A stretch of DNA of 64,000 nt from Arsenophonus fragariae (GCA_047291315.1 JBDPYZ010000008.1:1-64000); one strand, 5' to 3'; numbered from the stretch's first letter, positions 1 to 9,783 are shown. Made by a program: numbers and translations. The notes: generated by a model from the sequence alone, not told the origin.

Positions 1-30
1 ATGCGATGCGATGCGATGCGATGCGATGCG
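1..30. repeat. (ATGCG)6 pentanucleotide tandem repeat
   Basis: Six perfect copies of ATGCG occupy the first 30 bases of the window and may continue to the left of it. Immediately after the repeat, nrdD-like coding sequence begins, so the repeat lies where the amino-terminal part of nrdD should be. It could be a true microsatellite at a deletion joint or an assembly-end artefact; the sequence alone cannot decide. Confidence 0.9.
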
Positions 31-1763
31 ATTTATTAGCAGGTATTATTGCTAAAAAAACATATTTTACCACGTGATGTCATTATAGCACATAAACGTA
101 GCTAAATTCACTATCATAATCTTGGTTACTCACCATTTTTCCGATGTTTAACTGTATGCTGATCGATTTGCAAGGGATGCTAACCAAAGATTTTAAAATG
201 ACGAATGCCGAAATTGAGCCACAAAAATCGATTTCAACCGTCACCGCCGTCACGACACAAATTATTTTGCCCAAGTGGCCAGCCATATTTATGATGGTAC
301 AACGATTAATCTTTATCGATGAAGTACTGACTCCATTTGTTCAAGCGAGCTATAAAAAACACTTAAAAATTGCCAAAGAATGGCAAATTGCCGACCAATT
401 TTCTTACGCTGAGAGAAGAACAGAAAAAGAGTGTTATGACGCTTTTCAATTACTAGAATATGAAGTCAATACACTGCATACAGCAAATGGACAAACACCT
501 TTTGTTACCTTTTAATTTGGCTTAGGAATATCAAAAAAGTCACGATTAATCCCAAAATCTATCTTACAAAATAGTTTAGCTGGGCTAGGTAAAATCGTAA
601 AACTGCGGTATTTCCAAAATTAATTTTTGTGATCCGTAAGGGTATCAATCACCAATATGGCGATCCCAACTGCGACATTAAACAACTCACATTAGAATGT
701 ACTAGCAAACGGATGTATCCAGTATTCTTAACTATAATCAAGTGTTAAATGTTACAGACTCCTTCAAAACACCGATAGGTTGCCGCAGTTTTTTAGGCGT
801 TTATGAAGAGCAAGGCCAAGCTATCATCCATGAAGGACGTAATAATCTCGGTGTGATCAGTATTAACTTGCCCCGAATAGCGATTGAAGCCAAAAGTAAC
901 GAACAACAATTTTATCAATTCCTGGATAACAGACTGGCAATTAGCAAAAAAGCGCTGATGACGCGGATTGCTAGGCTAGAAAATGTCAAAGCACGTATCG
1001 CCCCAATCCTCTATATGGAGGGCTCTTGTGGCGTTAGTTTACAAGCGGAAGACAATATTGCTAAAATATTTAAACGTAGCCGTGCATCGATTTATTTAGG
1101 TTATATCGGTCTGCATGAAACAATCAATGCACTTTATAGCCCCAAAAACATGTTTTTGATGATGAAACTCCGCAGCAAAAGCTTATCAGATCATTAAATA
1201 TCTGAGTGCAGCGACAGATCGCTGGAAAGCTGAAACTGGCTATGGATTTAGCTTATATAGTACTCCTAGTGAGAATTTATGTGACCAATTTCGTCGCTTA
1301 GATGTGGCCTAATTTGGCTTAATCTAGGGTGTTACTGATAAAGGATATATACCAATAGTTTTCATCTGGATGTCGAAAAACAGGTCAATACTTACGATAA
1401 AATTGACTTTGAAGCCCCTTACCCGGCTTTAGTCATCGCCTGCTTTATTTACTACAGTGAATATCTAAACTTACAGCATAACTTAAAAGCATTATGAAGA
1501 TGTCTGGGATTATAGCTATTATCATCACAGCTCCAATTACCCCGATTGACGAGTGTTATGAATGCAGATTTTCTGGTGAATTTGCTTGTACCAGTAAAGG
1601 GTTTGTCTGCCCATCTTGCGACAATCATGATACATCTCGCGTTTCGGTTATTCGTCACGTGTGCGGTTATCTTAGCAGCCCCGATGCCAGACCATTCAGT
1701 AGCGGTAAAAAAGAAAAAGTTAAACGACATATTAAACATTTGAAAAATGGTCAACTTGGATAA
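31..1763 (+). pseudogene. nrdD: Decayed anaerobic ribonucleotide reductase NrdD
   Basis: NrdD is the glycyl-radical enzyme that makes deoxynucleotides without oxygen. The fragment can be followed across several frames: an amino-side piece just after position 30, FNCMLIDLQGMLT and the NAEIEPQKSIST region (144-515), the FKTPIGCRSFLG and LPRIAIEA region (742-1197), an EAPYPAL piece near 1420, and the carboxyl end with the Cys pairs CYEC and CPSC and the CGYL...SPDARPF glycyl-radical region (1494-1763). Several frameshifts and stops interrupt it, and part of the amino-terminal domain is missing or lies left of the window. It ends with a stop 4 bases before nrdG, as in the usual nrdDG operon. Non-functional. 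Confidence 0.93.
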
Positions 1764-1767
1764 CACT

Positions 1768-2228
1768 ATGAATTATCATCGATATTACCCGGTTAATGTT
1801 GTTAATGGCCCAGGAACACGTTGTACGTTATTTGTCGTTGGTTGTCTACATTAATGTAAAAGTTGTTACAAAAAAAGCGCCTGGAAAATTAACTCTGGTA
1901 AACCTTTTACCCAAGCAATAGGAAATCAAATCATCACTGATTTGCAAGACCAAAGGATCGTTCGTCAGGGACTTTCCCTCTCTAGCGGCGACCCATTGCA
2001 TCCACAAAATTTAGAGGCTGTCTTACAGCTGGTTAAACGCATCAAATTCGAATGCCCAGATAAAGATATTTAGCTGTGGATATACCCTTGACTAATTAAC
2101 TGATAATCAACGAGACGTCGTCAACTATCTTGATGCATTAATGGATGATAAATTTATTCAAGCGCTTTATGAGCCATAATCTATTATGACGAAGTAGTCA
2201 TAATCAAGTGATCCATAAACTAGGTTAG
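1768..2228 (+). pseudogene. nrdG: Decayed NrdD-activating radical SAM enzyme NrdG
   Basis: NrdG is the radical SAM activase that installs the glycyl radical on NrdD. The reading begins MNYHRYYPVNVVNGPGTRCT, matching the family start, but the region that should hold the CxxxCxxC iron-sulfur motif reads CLH, stop, CKSC, so a stop codon sits inside the cluster motif. Further on, GDPLHPQN and ECPDKDI are readable, followed by more stops and a frame change; the tail NQVIHKLG is recognisable just before the final stop. It lies 4 bases after nrdD and overlaps the end of the convergent yhbP fragment by a few bases. Dead together with nrdD. Confidence 0.92.
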
Positions 2229-2430
2229 CTGTCACGATATCAGACCAGTTTAGTGCCAAAAGCTAACTTATTATTGACCATTTTGATCTCTTGTAAAGAT
2301 AATTTTGCCAGAGAGGGATGCTGACTGCCATAGCGACTGGAAATCGCCGATTATAATCTTGCCTAGCTTGCTTTTCTTCTTTGCCGGTTAGTGAATCGAC
2401 TTTACCGATAAATTGTATCCCTTGTATCAT
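2225..2430 (-). pseudogene. yhbP: YhbP family (UPF0306), carboxyl-terminal half
   Basis: Reading on the minus strand from the ATGATA at 2430-2425 gives MIQGIQFIGKVDSLTG and then YNRRFPVA, the carboxyl half of the E. coli YhbP type (small FMN-binding split-barrel-like protein of unknown role). A one-base frame change follows RFPVA...LWQ, after which the reading is EIKMVNNKLAFGTKLV, a TGA where Trp is expected, and YRDS. The amino half is found on the other strand at 2650-2865. The two halves join in frame if 2431-2865 is turned round. Confidence 0.88.
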
Positions 2431-2523
2431 GTTACCTTTCTAGCCTATACACAAAATAAAGTACAAGCTAATGCCAGATTCTATGGTAACAACCGTCAAG
2501 CTACTGCTCAAGTCTATAGATAA
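2431..2523 (+). pseudogene. DUF1471 (BhsA/YhcN-like) protein, carboxyl-terminal piece
   Basis: Thirty codons and a stop read GTT ACC ... GTC TAT AGA TAA, giving a tail of the form YTQNKVQANARFYGNN...AQVYR, which resembles the end of small periplasmic DUF1471 proteins (BhsA, YhcN, YdgH repeats). By itself it has no start. It continues in frame from the amino-terminal piece at 3057-2866 on the opposite strand if the 2431-2865 segment is re-inverted. A strong terminator follows at 2569-2604. The family assignment rests on the short conserved pattern and on the signal peptide of the other piece. Confidence 0.7.
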
Positions 2524-2568
2524 TTGGTAGTATAAGTTATCGGATGATAGCAGCTTTAATTTTTTGAT

Positions 2569-2604
2569 AAAAACCCGCTGAAAAATTATTTTCAGCGAGT
2601 TTTT
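2569..2604 (+). terminator. Rho-independent terminator of the DUF1471 gene (now inverted)
   Basis: Arms AAAAACCCGCTGAAAA and TTTTCAGCGAGTTTTT form a long stem with a short AT loop and a T run. It lies 45 bases after the DUF1471 stop and has travelled with that fragment inside the inverted segment. Confidence 0.85.
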
Positions 2605-2649
2605 ACTTAAGAAAATATATTATCTACTATATTTACTGCTCAACCATCA

Positions 2650-2865
2650 TTGGCTATTATGCACCAATACCTTTCTCGTCAGCATGTTTTTTCACTATTT
2701 ACCTTTTTTCAATCGGATAGTTGGCCTGAAATTTATTTTTATACCTTCAAAGCCCAAATCATATCGTTATATTTTCTGACCGAAACGAGTACTCGTCATA
2801 AGCAATTGATGCTTAAAAACCCTATTGTAGTTAGAACTATTTGTAATCAAAACAAAACAGTGGCC
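2650..2865 (+). pseudogene. yhbP: YhbP family (UPF0306), amino-terminal half
   Basis: The plus-strand reading contains MHQYLSRQHVFSLFTF, then FLTETSTRH and LMLKNPIVV, and ends NKTVAM, the amino half of a YhbP-type protein. No good start codon or Shine-Dalgarno is visible; TTG at 2650 is only the first usable codon. After 2871 the similarity stops abruptly because the sequence becomes the DUF1471 gene on the other strand. Its missing half is at 2430-2225 on the minus strand. Confidence 0.88.
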
Positions 2866-3057
2866 ATGATAGCTAGTTGCCCCTCTTTTGGTAGCTTCTT
2901 CAGCTAACTGTTGAACAGCACTAGTAGGCGTTTCTCGCGCCACTACAGAAACAGTTCACATCGGCTACTGATCTACTACTTCTTTTGTCCTATCTGCCAT
3001 TACACCAAATGACAACGCACCTAAAACCAAAATTAAAGCAGCAGGTAGTTTCTTCAT
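2866..3057 (-). pseudogene. DUF1471 (BhsA/YhcN-like) protein, amino-terminal piece
   Basis: From ATG at 3057 the minus strand reads MKKLPAALILVLGALSFGVMA, a typical secretion signal with cleavage likely after VMA, then DRTKEVVDQ, a TAG, PM, a TGA, and TVSVVARETPTSAVQQLAEE followed by ATKRGATSYH. This is the pattern of small stress-induced periplasmic DUF1471 proteins. Two stop codons plus the inversion make it non-functional. Its tail is at 2431-2523 on the plus strand. Confidence 0.75.
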
Positions 3058-3318
3058 AATAAAATCCTTAATTGATTATTATCATTCAGAAATATTATTG
3101 GTTATTCCTGTAATATAGATCATAGTATAGGCACTAGTTAAAATTTTGGATTAGTTTTTTTGTTTCTGTCATTTCAAGAAGAATGAATAACATATAATAA
3201 TATTTTTTTAACTTTGTTAAAATATAGTTTACACGCCTTACGGGAGTGCATTATCCGCATAGAAAAAATGACTTATTTTTCTATTAAATTAACCAAAATC
3301 TAATTTAATCAAATCAAT

Positions 3319-3642
3319 ATGACGAAAAAGCATTGGTCAATTTACCTGATAAGAAATGAACAAAATGCACTTTATACTGGCATCACCTCAAATATAACGC
3401 GTCGTTTGCAACAACATCACTTGGGCAAAGGCGCTAAAGCTTTAAGAGGTAAACTGCCTCTTTTGTTAGTATATCAATACCAACTAGCCAGTCATTCAGA
3501 TGCTTTATCGTTAGAATACCAAATAAAACAATTAACCAAAGCACAAAAAGAGCAATTAGTCACCGATCAGCCTTTAGATCTGGGTGATTATCTTACTAAA
3601 TTAGCAATCATCAAAATAAGACGAAAAATTAACCATCCCTGA
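3319..3642 (+). CDS. yhbQ: GIY-YIG endonuclease-like protein YhbQ
   Basis: 107 residues, close to the ~100 of E. coli YhbQ (UPF0213). The GIY-YIG fold signature is seen near the amino end as IYLI then LYTGIT with a following TRRLQQH arginine helix, and GKGAKALRGK is conserved. These are small single-domain nuclease-fold proteins; DNA cleavage activity has been reported for YhbQ-type proteins, but the cellular role is poorly known. It is the only apparently intact gene in the first 9.7 kb, between broken yhbP and yhbS, the same neighbours as in E. coli. No strong Shine-Dalgarno is seen before the ATG at 3319, so expression is uncertain. Confidence 0.88.
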   Translation: MTKKHWSIYLIRNEQNALYTGITSNITRRLQQHHLGKGAKALRGKLPLLLVYQYQLASHSDALSLEYQIKQLTKAQKEQLVTDQPLDLGDYLTKLAIIKIRRKINHP

Positions 3643-3678
3643 ATAATCAGCTAAATTACCATTATCTAACGCATAAAC

Positions 3679-4112
3679 TTAAAGATAAGCTTCCATTCCA
3701 AGCCATTTACATTCTAGTCTATGCGGCTTAACAAGTGTAAAACCAAAACGACTGTAATATTTCGGATCACCAACCATCACTACCGCTTTATAACCAAATT
3801 CGTTTAGACTATCTAATCCGCCATAAACCAATTTTCCCCCAATTTTTTGTCGCTGATAAGCGCTATCAACGACTAATGGTGCTAACCCCACCCATTGCAT
3901 TGACACTCCTTATCACCGTTAACATATACTAACGTAAAGCCTATATAACCAATAATTTTTTCTTTATGATCAGTACCCACAATTTCCAATACGAATACAT
4001 CGTCCTCACGCAATTTCTTAACCAAATCAGCCTCAGCGCCGGTGGAAAAAGTTTGAAGCAATAACTGATCAATACCTAGTATATCAACAGGAATTTCAAC
4101 TCGAATTAGCAT
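3679..4112 (-). pseudogene. yhbS: Decayed GNAT acetyltransferase YhbS
   Basis: Two overlapping minus-strand readings make up one YhbS-type N-acetyltransferase. The first (4112-3882) begins MLIRVEIPVDILGIDQLL and runs to YIGFTLVYVNG; the second (3906-3679) carries QWVGLAPLVVDSAYQRQKIG with the acetyl-CoA loop region, then SLNEFGYKAVVMVGDP and YYSRFGF. A frameshift near 3890-3905 separates them. A stop after MEAYL removes roughly the last 40 residues expected from the E. coli homologue. The ATG at 4112 overlaps the end of the yhbT remnant. Confidence 0.88.
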
Positions 4113-4210
4113 GATAATTCACGCTCTAATATAAAAGGCGTAGCTTTTAATGGTAACCACATCAATTTAAGTACTTGTTGGATAATCTGCTGGCGAATTT
4201 TCTTTAACAC
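4106..4210 (-). pseudogene. yhbT: YhbT (SCP2-like lipid-binding) amino-terminal remnant
   Basis: From GTG at 4210 the reading is (V)LKKIRQQIIQQVLKLMW then LPLKATPFILERELSC and stop, matching only the first ~30 residues of YhbT, a small SCP2 sterol-carrier-like protein that cooperates with YhbU/YhbV in ubiquinone-related hydroxylation under anaerobic conditions. The remaining ~140 codons are gone, and the piece runs straight into the yhbS start, as expected after an internal deletion. yhbT is normally directly upstream of yhbS. Assignment rests on a short match plus synteny. Confidence 0.6.
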
Positions 4211-4462
4211 GATCCAAATTACTCTTACACCTTTATGATATATTTTCTAAACATTAATGATAATTATCCATTCTGCCAAATTATTAATTAATATCTTTAA
4301 ATCCATATCAAAATTTAACCAACAATCGATCAATCCCGTTCAATTTTATGCTCCATCTAGCAAAATAAATTCACAAAAGAAAGTAATCTGGCTTAAGTCA
4401 AAACAATAATATTACACCTTAACTACAATCGATAGACATCTAGCTATACGCTAGGATCACCT

Positions 4463-5460
4463 ATGGAATTATTATGTCTGGCAGGCTTCTATCTGCCTTA
4501 AAAATAGCTATCGATAATGGCGCTGATGCGGTCTATATTGGTTTTAAAGACGACACTAATGCACGTCATTTTGCTGGTTTAAATTTTAGCAAAAAAAATT
4601 GTTTGAAGCCATCAAATACGCTCATCACCACGATTGCAAATTACATGTTGCTATAAATACTTTTGCCCATCCCTAACGGTTTTAATCGCTGAATATCCGT
4701 CATTAATATGGCAGCTGAAATCAGTATTGATGCCTTGATCCTAGCTGACCTTGCTATCTTATAGAATATGTTGCCAATAAATATCCTCATATTAAACGAC
4801 ATGTATCCGTTCAGGTTTCTGTGACAAATATTGCAGCGATTCAATTTTATCAACATAATTTCGCTGTCCAACTAATAGTTCTACCTCGTGTTCTATAATT
4901 ACATCAAGTCAAACAGTTAGCCAAAACAAGCACGGTTGCATTTGAAGTTTTTGCTTTCAGAAGCCTTTTTATCATGGCAGAAGGATACTATTATCTCTAT
5001 TATTACCTGACAGGAGAATCACCAAATAGCTTAGTACTTGTTCACCAGCCCGATTTGTACGCTGGCAACAAACTGACAAAGGTATGGAGTCACGCTTGAA
5101 TAATATTTTAATCGATTGTTATTCAAAATAATTAAAATGCTATCTATCCAATATTTTCAAAGAAATATACTTTATAGATTATAAAAATATAATATATTAG
5201 AATAATATACCAGACTAAACACTCTGAAAGTATTACCAGAACTGATGTTGGCAGATATTGCCGCTGTCAAAATTAAAGGCCGCCAGCGCAGCCCTACTTA
5301 TGTTGGCGATGTTACCCATATCTTGCGACAAGCTATTGGTTATTGCAAAAATGATCCTAAAAAAAAGTTCATCATCAATCAAAACTGGATGAATGTATTG
5401 GAAAATCTATCTGAAGGTAAACAGACCACATTAGGGACTTATCATCCTAGATGGAAGTAG
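4463..5460 (+). pseudogene. yhbU: Decayed U32 peptidase-like YhbU (UbiU)
   Basis: Reading starts at ATG 4463 as MELLCLAG, shifts frame, and continues ALKIAIDNGADAVYIGFKDD and NARHFAGLNFS. Further pieces (VSVQVS at about 4805-4822, FAFRS-like near 4950, YLTGESPNS near 5010, and ARFVRWQQTDKGMESRLN around 5050-5100) follow through multiple stops, and the carboxyl end LPELMLADIAAVKIKGRQRS to TLGTYHPRWK is nearly intact (5227-5460). YhbU (UbiU) with UbiV (YhbV) makes ubiquinone without oxygen. The loss fits the loss of nrdDG. Non-functional. Confidence 0.9.
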
Positions 5461-5474
5461 GATAAGGCGAAAAA

Positions 5475-6356
5475 ATGAAATATTCTTAGGTTCAGTACAT
5501 TATCATTAATCAAAAGAAACATTAATTCAGTTTTATCAACAAGCGATTAATAGTAGAGCGGATATTATTTATCTCGGTGAAACGATTTGTAGTAAACACC
5601 GCGAAATGCAAACAGCCGACTTGCTTGAATTAACAAAAGAAATAACGTTGCACGGCAAACAAGTGGTAATCTCTACCTTATCTTTATTGCAAAACACAGC
5701 TGAACTTAGACAAATCGCTAAATCGGTCGACAATGGTAAATTTTTAGTTGAGGCGTACGATTTAGCTATTATAGTTAATAAGCTTATTGAGCAAAAAATA
5801 CCTTTTATGGCAGGATATGGACTCAATTGCTACAACGCCTATACATTACTCCTACTATATCGCCAAGGTATGGATACACTGGTGCTTACCTATTGAACTT
5901 TCTCGTGATTGGTTACAAGATCTGCTTTGCCAATGTGAACAACTTGGATTTCGCCATAATTTCCAAGTCGAAGTGTTTGCCTATGGACATTTACCACTAG
6001 CAATGTCAGCTCGCTGTTTTACTGCCCGATCAGAAAATCGCCATAAAGATAACTGTGATACTTGTTGTGAAAAATATCCCCAAGGCAGAGCAATCTTTTC
6101 GCAAGAAAATCAATTACTCTTTACACTTAATGGTATTCAGGTGCAAAATAGCTGCTACTATAACCTAAGCAATGAACAAACATCAATGACTGGATTAGTC
6201 AATATTGTCCGCATCTCTACTGAAAATCTAGATTCACTTACCATTTTGGAGAAACTTAGAGAAAATCAACAATGTAAGCATCCACTAACATTAACTAATG
6301 ATATAAATTGCAACGTTTTTTTGCGGCGTATAGCCAGTTTATCTATTATACCTTAA
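5475..6356 (+). pseudogene. yhbV: Decayed U32 peptidase-like YhbV (UbiV)
   Basis: Start MKYS at 5475 meets a stop at once; after a frame change FYQQAINSRADIIYLGETIC is readable, then TADLLELTKEITLHGKQVVI. A second shift near 5870 moves to the frame with PIELSRDWLQDLL, EVFAYGHLPLAMSARCFTAR and CDTCCEKYPQG, which contains the Cys cluster that binds an iron-sulfur centre in UbiV. The reading stops at 6356 near the natural end. Two or more frameshifts and one early stop make it a pseudogene. It lies 14 bases after yhbU, the normal operon arrangement. Confidence 0.9.
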
Positions 6357-6515
6357 AAACTAAGAACGTTTTTTTCTTTCCAATAAACAACGCAAATGGT
6401 GGTTATTAAACTGGCGCAGTTCACCACTACGTAGCATATTGAGCAATATGCCCAGAACGCATAAATTGTGCCTAACATTAGCATCATCATGATATCAATA
6501 CCCACTCAGATAAAC

Positions 6516-7446
6516 TTAAATCAAGCTGGTTAATAGCCGCCTATCACTTTTATTGCCCAATTGAAGGTAAAGAATAGCAATGGGCATTGCTTGTAATGAC
6601 CAAATAGCGCCTGAAATATAAAATACCGGCGTGGTTAGAAAAGCCAGCGTCAGATAAATCATTTCGACACTGCGTAAAAATTCGGTAACAAACTTACCTA
6701 ACCCTAAAACCGCCAATAAAAACGGTAATGTGACAATCAAAATTTGATAAAGTGGCGCTTCTTGTCGATAACCTAATACCCAAGGCCAAAGCGCAAAAAA
6801 GATGGCCGACAGAAATAACCAAATAGGGAGCAACGCTGACAATGCACCTAGATAAACAGCGGTAGATAATTTGCCGTTTGCCGCTTTTTGAACGTCAATA
6901 TAGGCTTTAACACAAGCGACTAACAGTGAGTGTTGTAATAACATGACCAATAAACCTGGAAAAACAATCTCAGCGAAACTCGGGCCTGGATTGAATAAAA
7001 GTTCTGTTATTCAATTAATTGGTGTTAATAATGTACTGACCTGTTGATCAGTAAAACCTGCATTTCTTATGCCGTTAAATATTATATTCGTTTAACAGCT
7101 AAATATAAGCGAAGGAAATTTCTTGCTGTATTTGACCACTGGCAAGTCGATTATTACCACCTCCATAAACCGGTACCATAATATTTTTACCATTTAGTAA
7201 ACTTTTTTCAAAATCGATAGGAATGACAATAATGGCAAACAATTTTCGTTCACGCATATCAGCCCGTGCTCTGACCAAGTTATCATAACTTTGTAATTTT
7301 GTTTTCGGTACCGTATCCAATCGGTTCATTATTAAGCGGCTGGCAGCACTATGATCTTGATTAATAATCTCTACCGGTAAATCTCACAGTACTGGACGAA
7401 TGTAAACAAAACTAATAATTGATAATAAAATTAATAATATAACCAT
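6516..7446 (-). pseudogene. Decayed ABC-2 type transporter permease
   Basis: Minus strand from ATG 7446 reads MVILLILLSIISFVYIRPVL, one TGA, then LPVEIINQDHSAASR and AIIVIPIDFEKSLLNGK with VYGGGNNRLASGQ, the extracytoplasmic-domain pattern of ABC-2 exporters of the YhhJ/YbhR type. After several stops and shifts (7100-6950) the membrane half is readable: ALLPIWLFLSAIFFALWPW, LPFLLAVLGLGKFVTEFL, and TTPVFYISGAIWS. No ATPase gene is visible beside it. The substrate cannot be told. Broken by at least one stop and two frameshifts. Confidence 0.75.
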
Positions 7447-7483
7447 ATAGGCTTTGCCAACATGCTCTTATCCTCATAAGCTA

Positions 7484-9020
7484 ATGTGTTACGTTATCTT
7501 TTCTGCTTTTTCAATTAATCGGCAGCTATAGATATATTAGTGATTCAATTGCTAACACGCGCGTATAAGTACAGTATTAAACTGTTTCCTCGGCGATCCC
7601 AGCGTGGGAATATTGGTTGCTTTTACCGGCGGAATACACCGTTATTCACTAGGTGGCGCAACGGCATCTAGTTACATGCTGTCAACTATTATAGAAGGTT
7701 TAATTGGTGGATTAGTGCATCATTATTACACAAAAAAAGAAAATCAACAAGCTATTTAATCCTTATACTGCTGCCAGTGTTATTTTTTTAACTGAAATTA
7801 TTCAAATGTTAATTATTCTATTACTAATAAAACCCTTTGCTAGAGCTATTGCTCTGGTTAAAAATATTGCTCTGCCGATGATTATTACCAACAGTATTGG
7901 AGCGACGATGTTTATTCGTATTTTATTGGATAGGCTAGCTATTATTGAAAAATATACCACTTCGTTTTCTACCCAAGCGTTAAAAATCGCAGTTCATACC
8001 GAAGTAATATTACGAAAAGGATTTAATACTCATAATAGTATGCATATTGCTAATATTATTTATCAACAGTTACAAATTGGTGCAATTGCAATCACTGATA
8101 CAGAAAAAATTCTCGCTTTTGTTGGTATTGGCTCTGATCATCATATCCCCGGCGCTAAACTAACTTCTAAACAAACAATGCGAGCGATTAAAAATAATAA
8201 TGTGGTATACGCAGATGAGAATGAAGAACTTATCAATGCTCAATATGTGCCAACTGTAAACTCGGTTCAGTTTTAGTGATCCCGTTACGAGGAGAAAATC
8301 AACAATTTATTGGCACCATTAACCTTTATGAAGAGAAAAATCGGTTATTCAGTTCAACTAATCTTACCTTAGTAGAGGGGATTGCCAGTCTTATATCCAT
8401 CCAAATTCTAACTGATCAATATGAACGAAATAAACAATCTTTGTTAAAGTCAGAAATCAAATTACTTCATGCACAAGTTAATGCTCTCAATACACTGTAA
8501 GCAGTGATACGTAAAGACAGCAAACAGGCTAACGAACTGATAAATTATCTCTCTACCTTCTTCCGTAAAAATTTAAAGTGTCCTGAAACAATAACAACAT
8601 TGTATGACGAAATTGAACATGTAAACGATTACTTACAAATTGAAAAGGAGCATTTTCGTGAGCATCTACAAATTAAAATCCAGATCCCACCAAAATTACA
8701 ATCCATTGAATTAGCAGCTTTTTCACTACAACCCCTAGTGAAAAATGCCATCAAACATGGATCCGCACATTTATTAAATACCGGCCAAATTAGCCTTCAC
8801 ACCTTTCAACAACACGAGCTTATTTATATTGAATAAAGATAATGCAGGACTATATCACCCTGCTGAAATAAATGATGGATTAGGTATAGACCTGGTAGAT
8901 AAGCGTCTAAAATTCCACTATGGTGAACAATATGGTATTAATATCCTCTGCTAGCCAGAACAATTTACTTGTGTCAGACTTTGTATCTCCGATATTAACG
9001 TAACAAATCAGGCTGCATAA
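7484..9020 (+). pseudogene. btsS: Decayed pyruvate-sensing histidine kinase BtsS (YehU)
   Basis: BtsS is a LytS-type membrane kinase that senses pyruvate. The fragment lacks the first ~45 residues. It reads CYVIFSAFSINRQ, DSIANTRA, then after a frame change VGILVAFTGGIHRYSLGGA, IIEGLIGGLVHH, NPYTAASVIFLTEIIQMLII and the GAF-like region to SVLVIPLRGENQQF. At the phosphoacceptor site the text reads LLHAQVNALNTL where LLHAQVNPHFLFNALNTI is expected, so an 18-bp in-frame loss removed the histidine, and a stop follows. The ATPase part (FFRKNLK, LQPLVKNAIKHG, DNAGLY) is still recognisable. Ends 3 bases before btsR. Confidence 0.92.
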
Positions 9021-9022
9021 CA

Positions 9023-9731
9023 ATGAAGATTGTAATTGTTGATGACAACGTAAGAATTTACGTTACCTATTAGAGCAGGAAGCCGATGTTGATATTATTA
9101 GCGAATGCGCTAATGCCATTGAAGCCCTTAGTGTTATTCATCATAAAAACCCGGATGTTGTTTTCCTCGATATTCAAATGCCTCGCGTTACAGGACTTGA
9201 AATACTACAAATACACGATCCGCAACATCGGCTTTATATTATATTTGTTACCGTTTACGACGAATACGCTATTCAAGCTTTTGACTATTTGCTAAAATCG
9301 CTAGAAAAAAGCCGTTTATCAAAAACACTTCAGCGGTTACATCACCACCGACAAAACAAAATATTGAACAATTATCAAGTAACATCACCCTTAAATACAT
9401 TCCCTGTATAGGCCATAATCGTATTTGGTTGATACCACTTGAAGAAGTACTTTACATTACATCTCGTACGAATGGTGTATATGTTATGAATAGTAAAATT
9501 CAGAAGAGTTTACCGATCTTGACACTACATACTGTTGAAATGCGTGCTACATTGGTTCGTTGCCACCACAAATATTTGGTTAATATGGCCCAACTAAAAG
9601 AAATTACTTTTGGTGAAAATAGTCATGCAAAATTAATATAAAGCAATGATGAGCATATTCCGATCAGGCGTCGCTACCTGAAACTTTTTAAAGAGACATT
9701 AGGTAGGATTATGTTGATAACACTTGAATAA
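9023..9731 (+). pseudogene. btsR: Decayed LytTR response regulator BtsR (YehT)
   Basis: The receiver domain begins MKIVIVDD and shows VVFLDIQMPRVTGLEIL with the phosphorylated Asp, and VYDEYAIQAFDYLLK, but a gap/frameshift near 9045-9060 removes the region after the acidic pair and another shift occurs near 9410. The LytTR DNA-binding domain follows as KYIPCIGHNRIW, LEEVLYITSRTNGVYVM and LVRCHHKYLVNMAQLKEI, interrupted by a stop at about 9640, then IRRRYLKLFKETLG. It is the partner of btsS, which is also dead, so the whole two-component system is lost. Confidence 0.92.
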
Positions 9732-9732
9732 A

Positions 9733-9756
9733 CCAAAAGCTGAATTCAGCTTTTGG
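9733..9756. terminator. Bidirectional terminator between btsR remnant and deaD
   Basis: A perfect 24-base palindrome with arms CCAAAAGCTGAA / TTCAGCTTTTGG lies between the convergent btsR remnant and deaD. On the minus strand the stem is followed by TTTATT, so it most likely ends deaD transcripts. Confidence 0.8.
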
Positions 9757-9783
9757 CGCTAAATAAGATATTAATCTATTACA

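Larger units (their letters stand above)
2425..2871. other. Micro-inversion bounded by 6-bp inverted repeats
   Basis: TATCAT at 2425-2430 and ATGATA at 2866-2871 are inverted copies. Flipping 2431-2865 joins ...KTVAMI to QGIQF (yhbP) and ...ATKRGATSYH to VTFLAYTQNK (DUF1471), both in frame and both on the minus strand. The segment therefore records a 435-bp inversion that broke two neighbouring genes in one event. Confidence 0.85.

Noticed and set aside
1452..1766. 104-residue open frame on the minus strand
   Set aside because: It is the complement of the nrdD carboxyl end, which has clear NrdD motifs on the plus strand.
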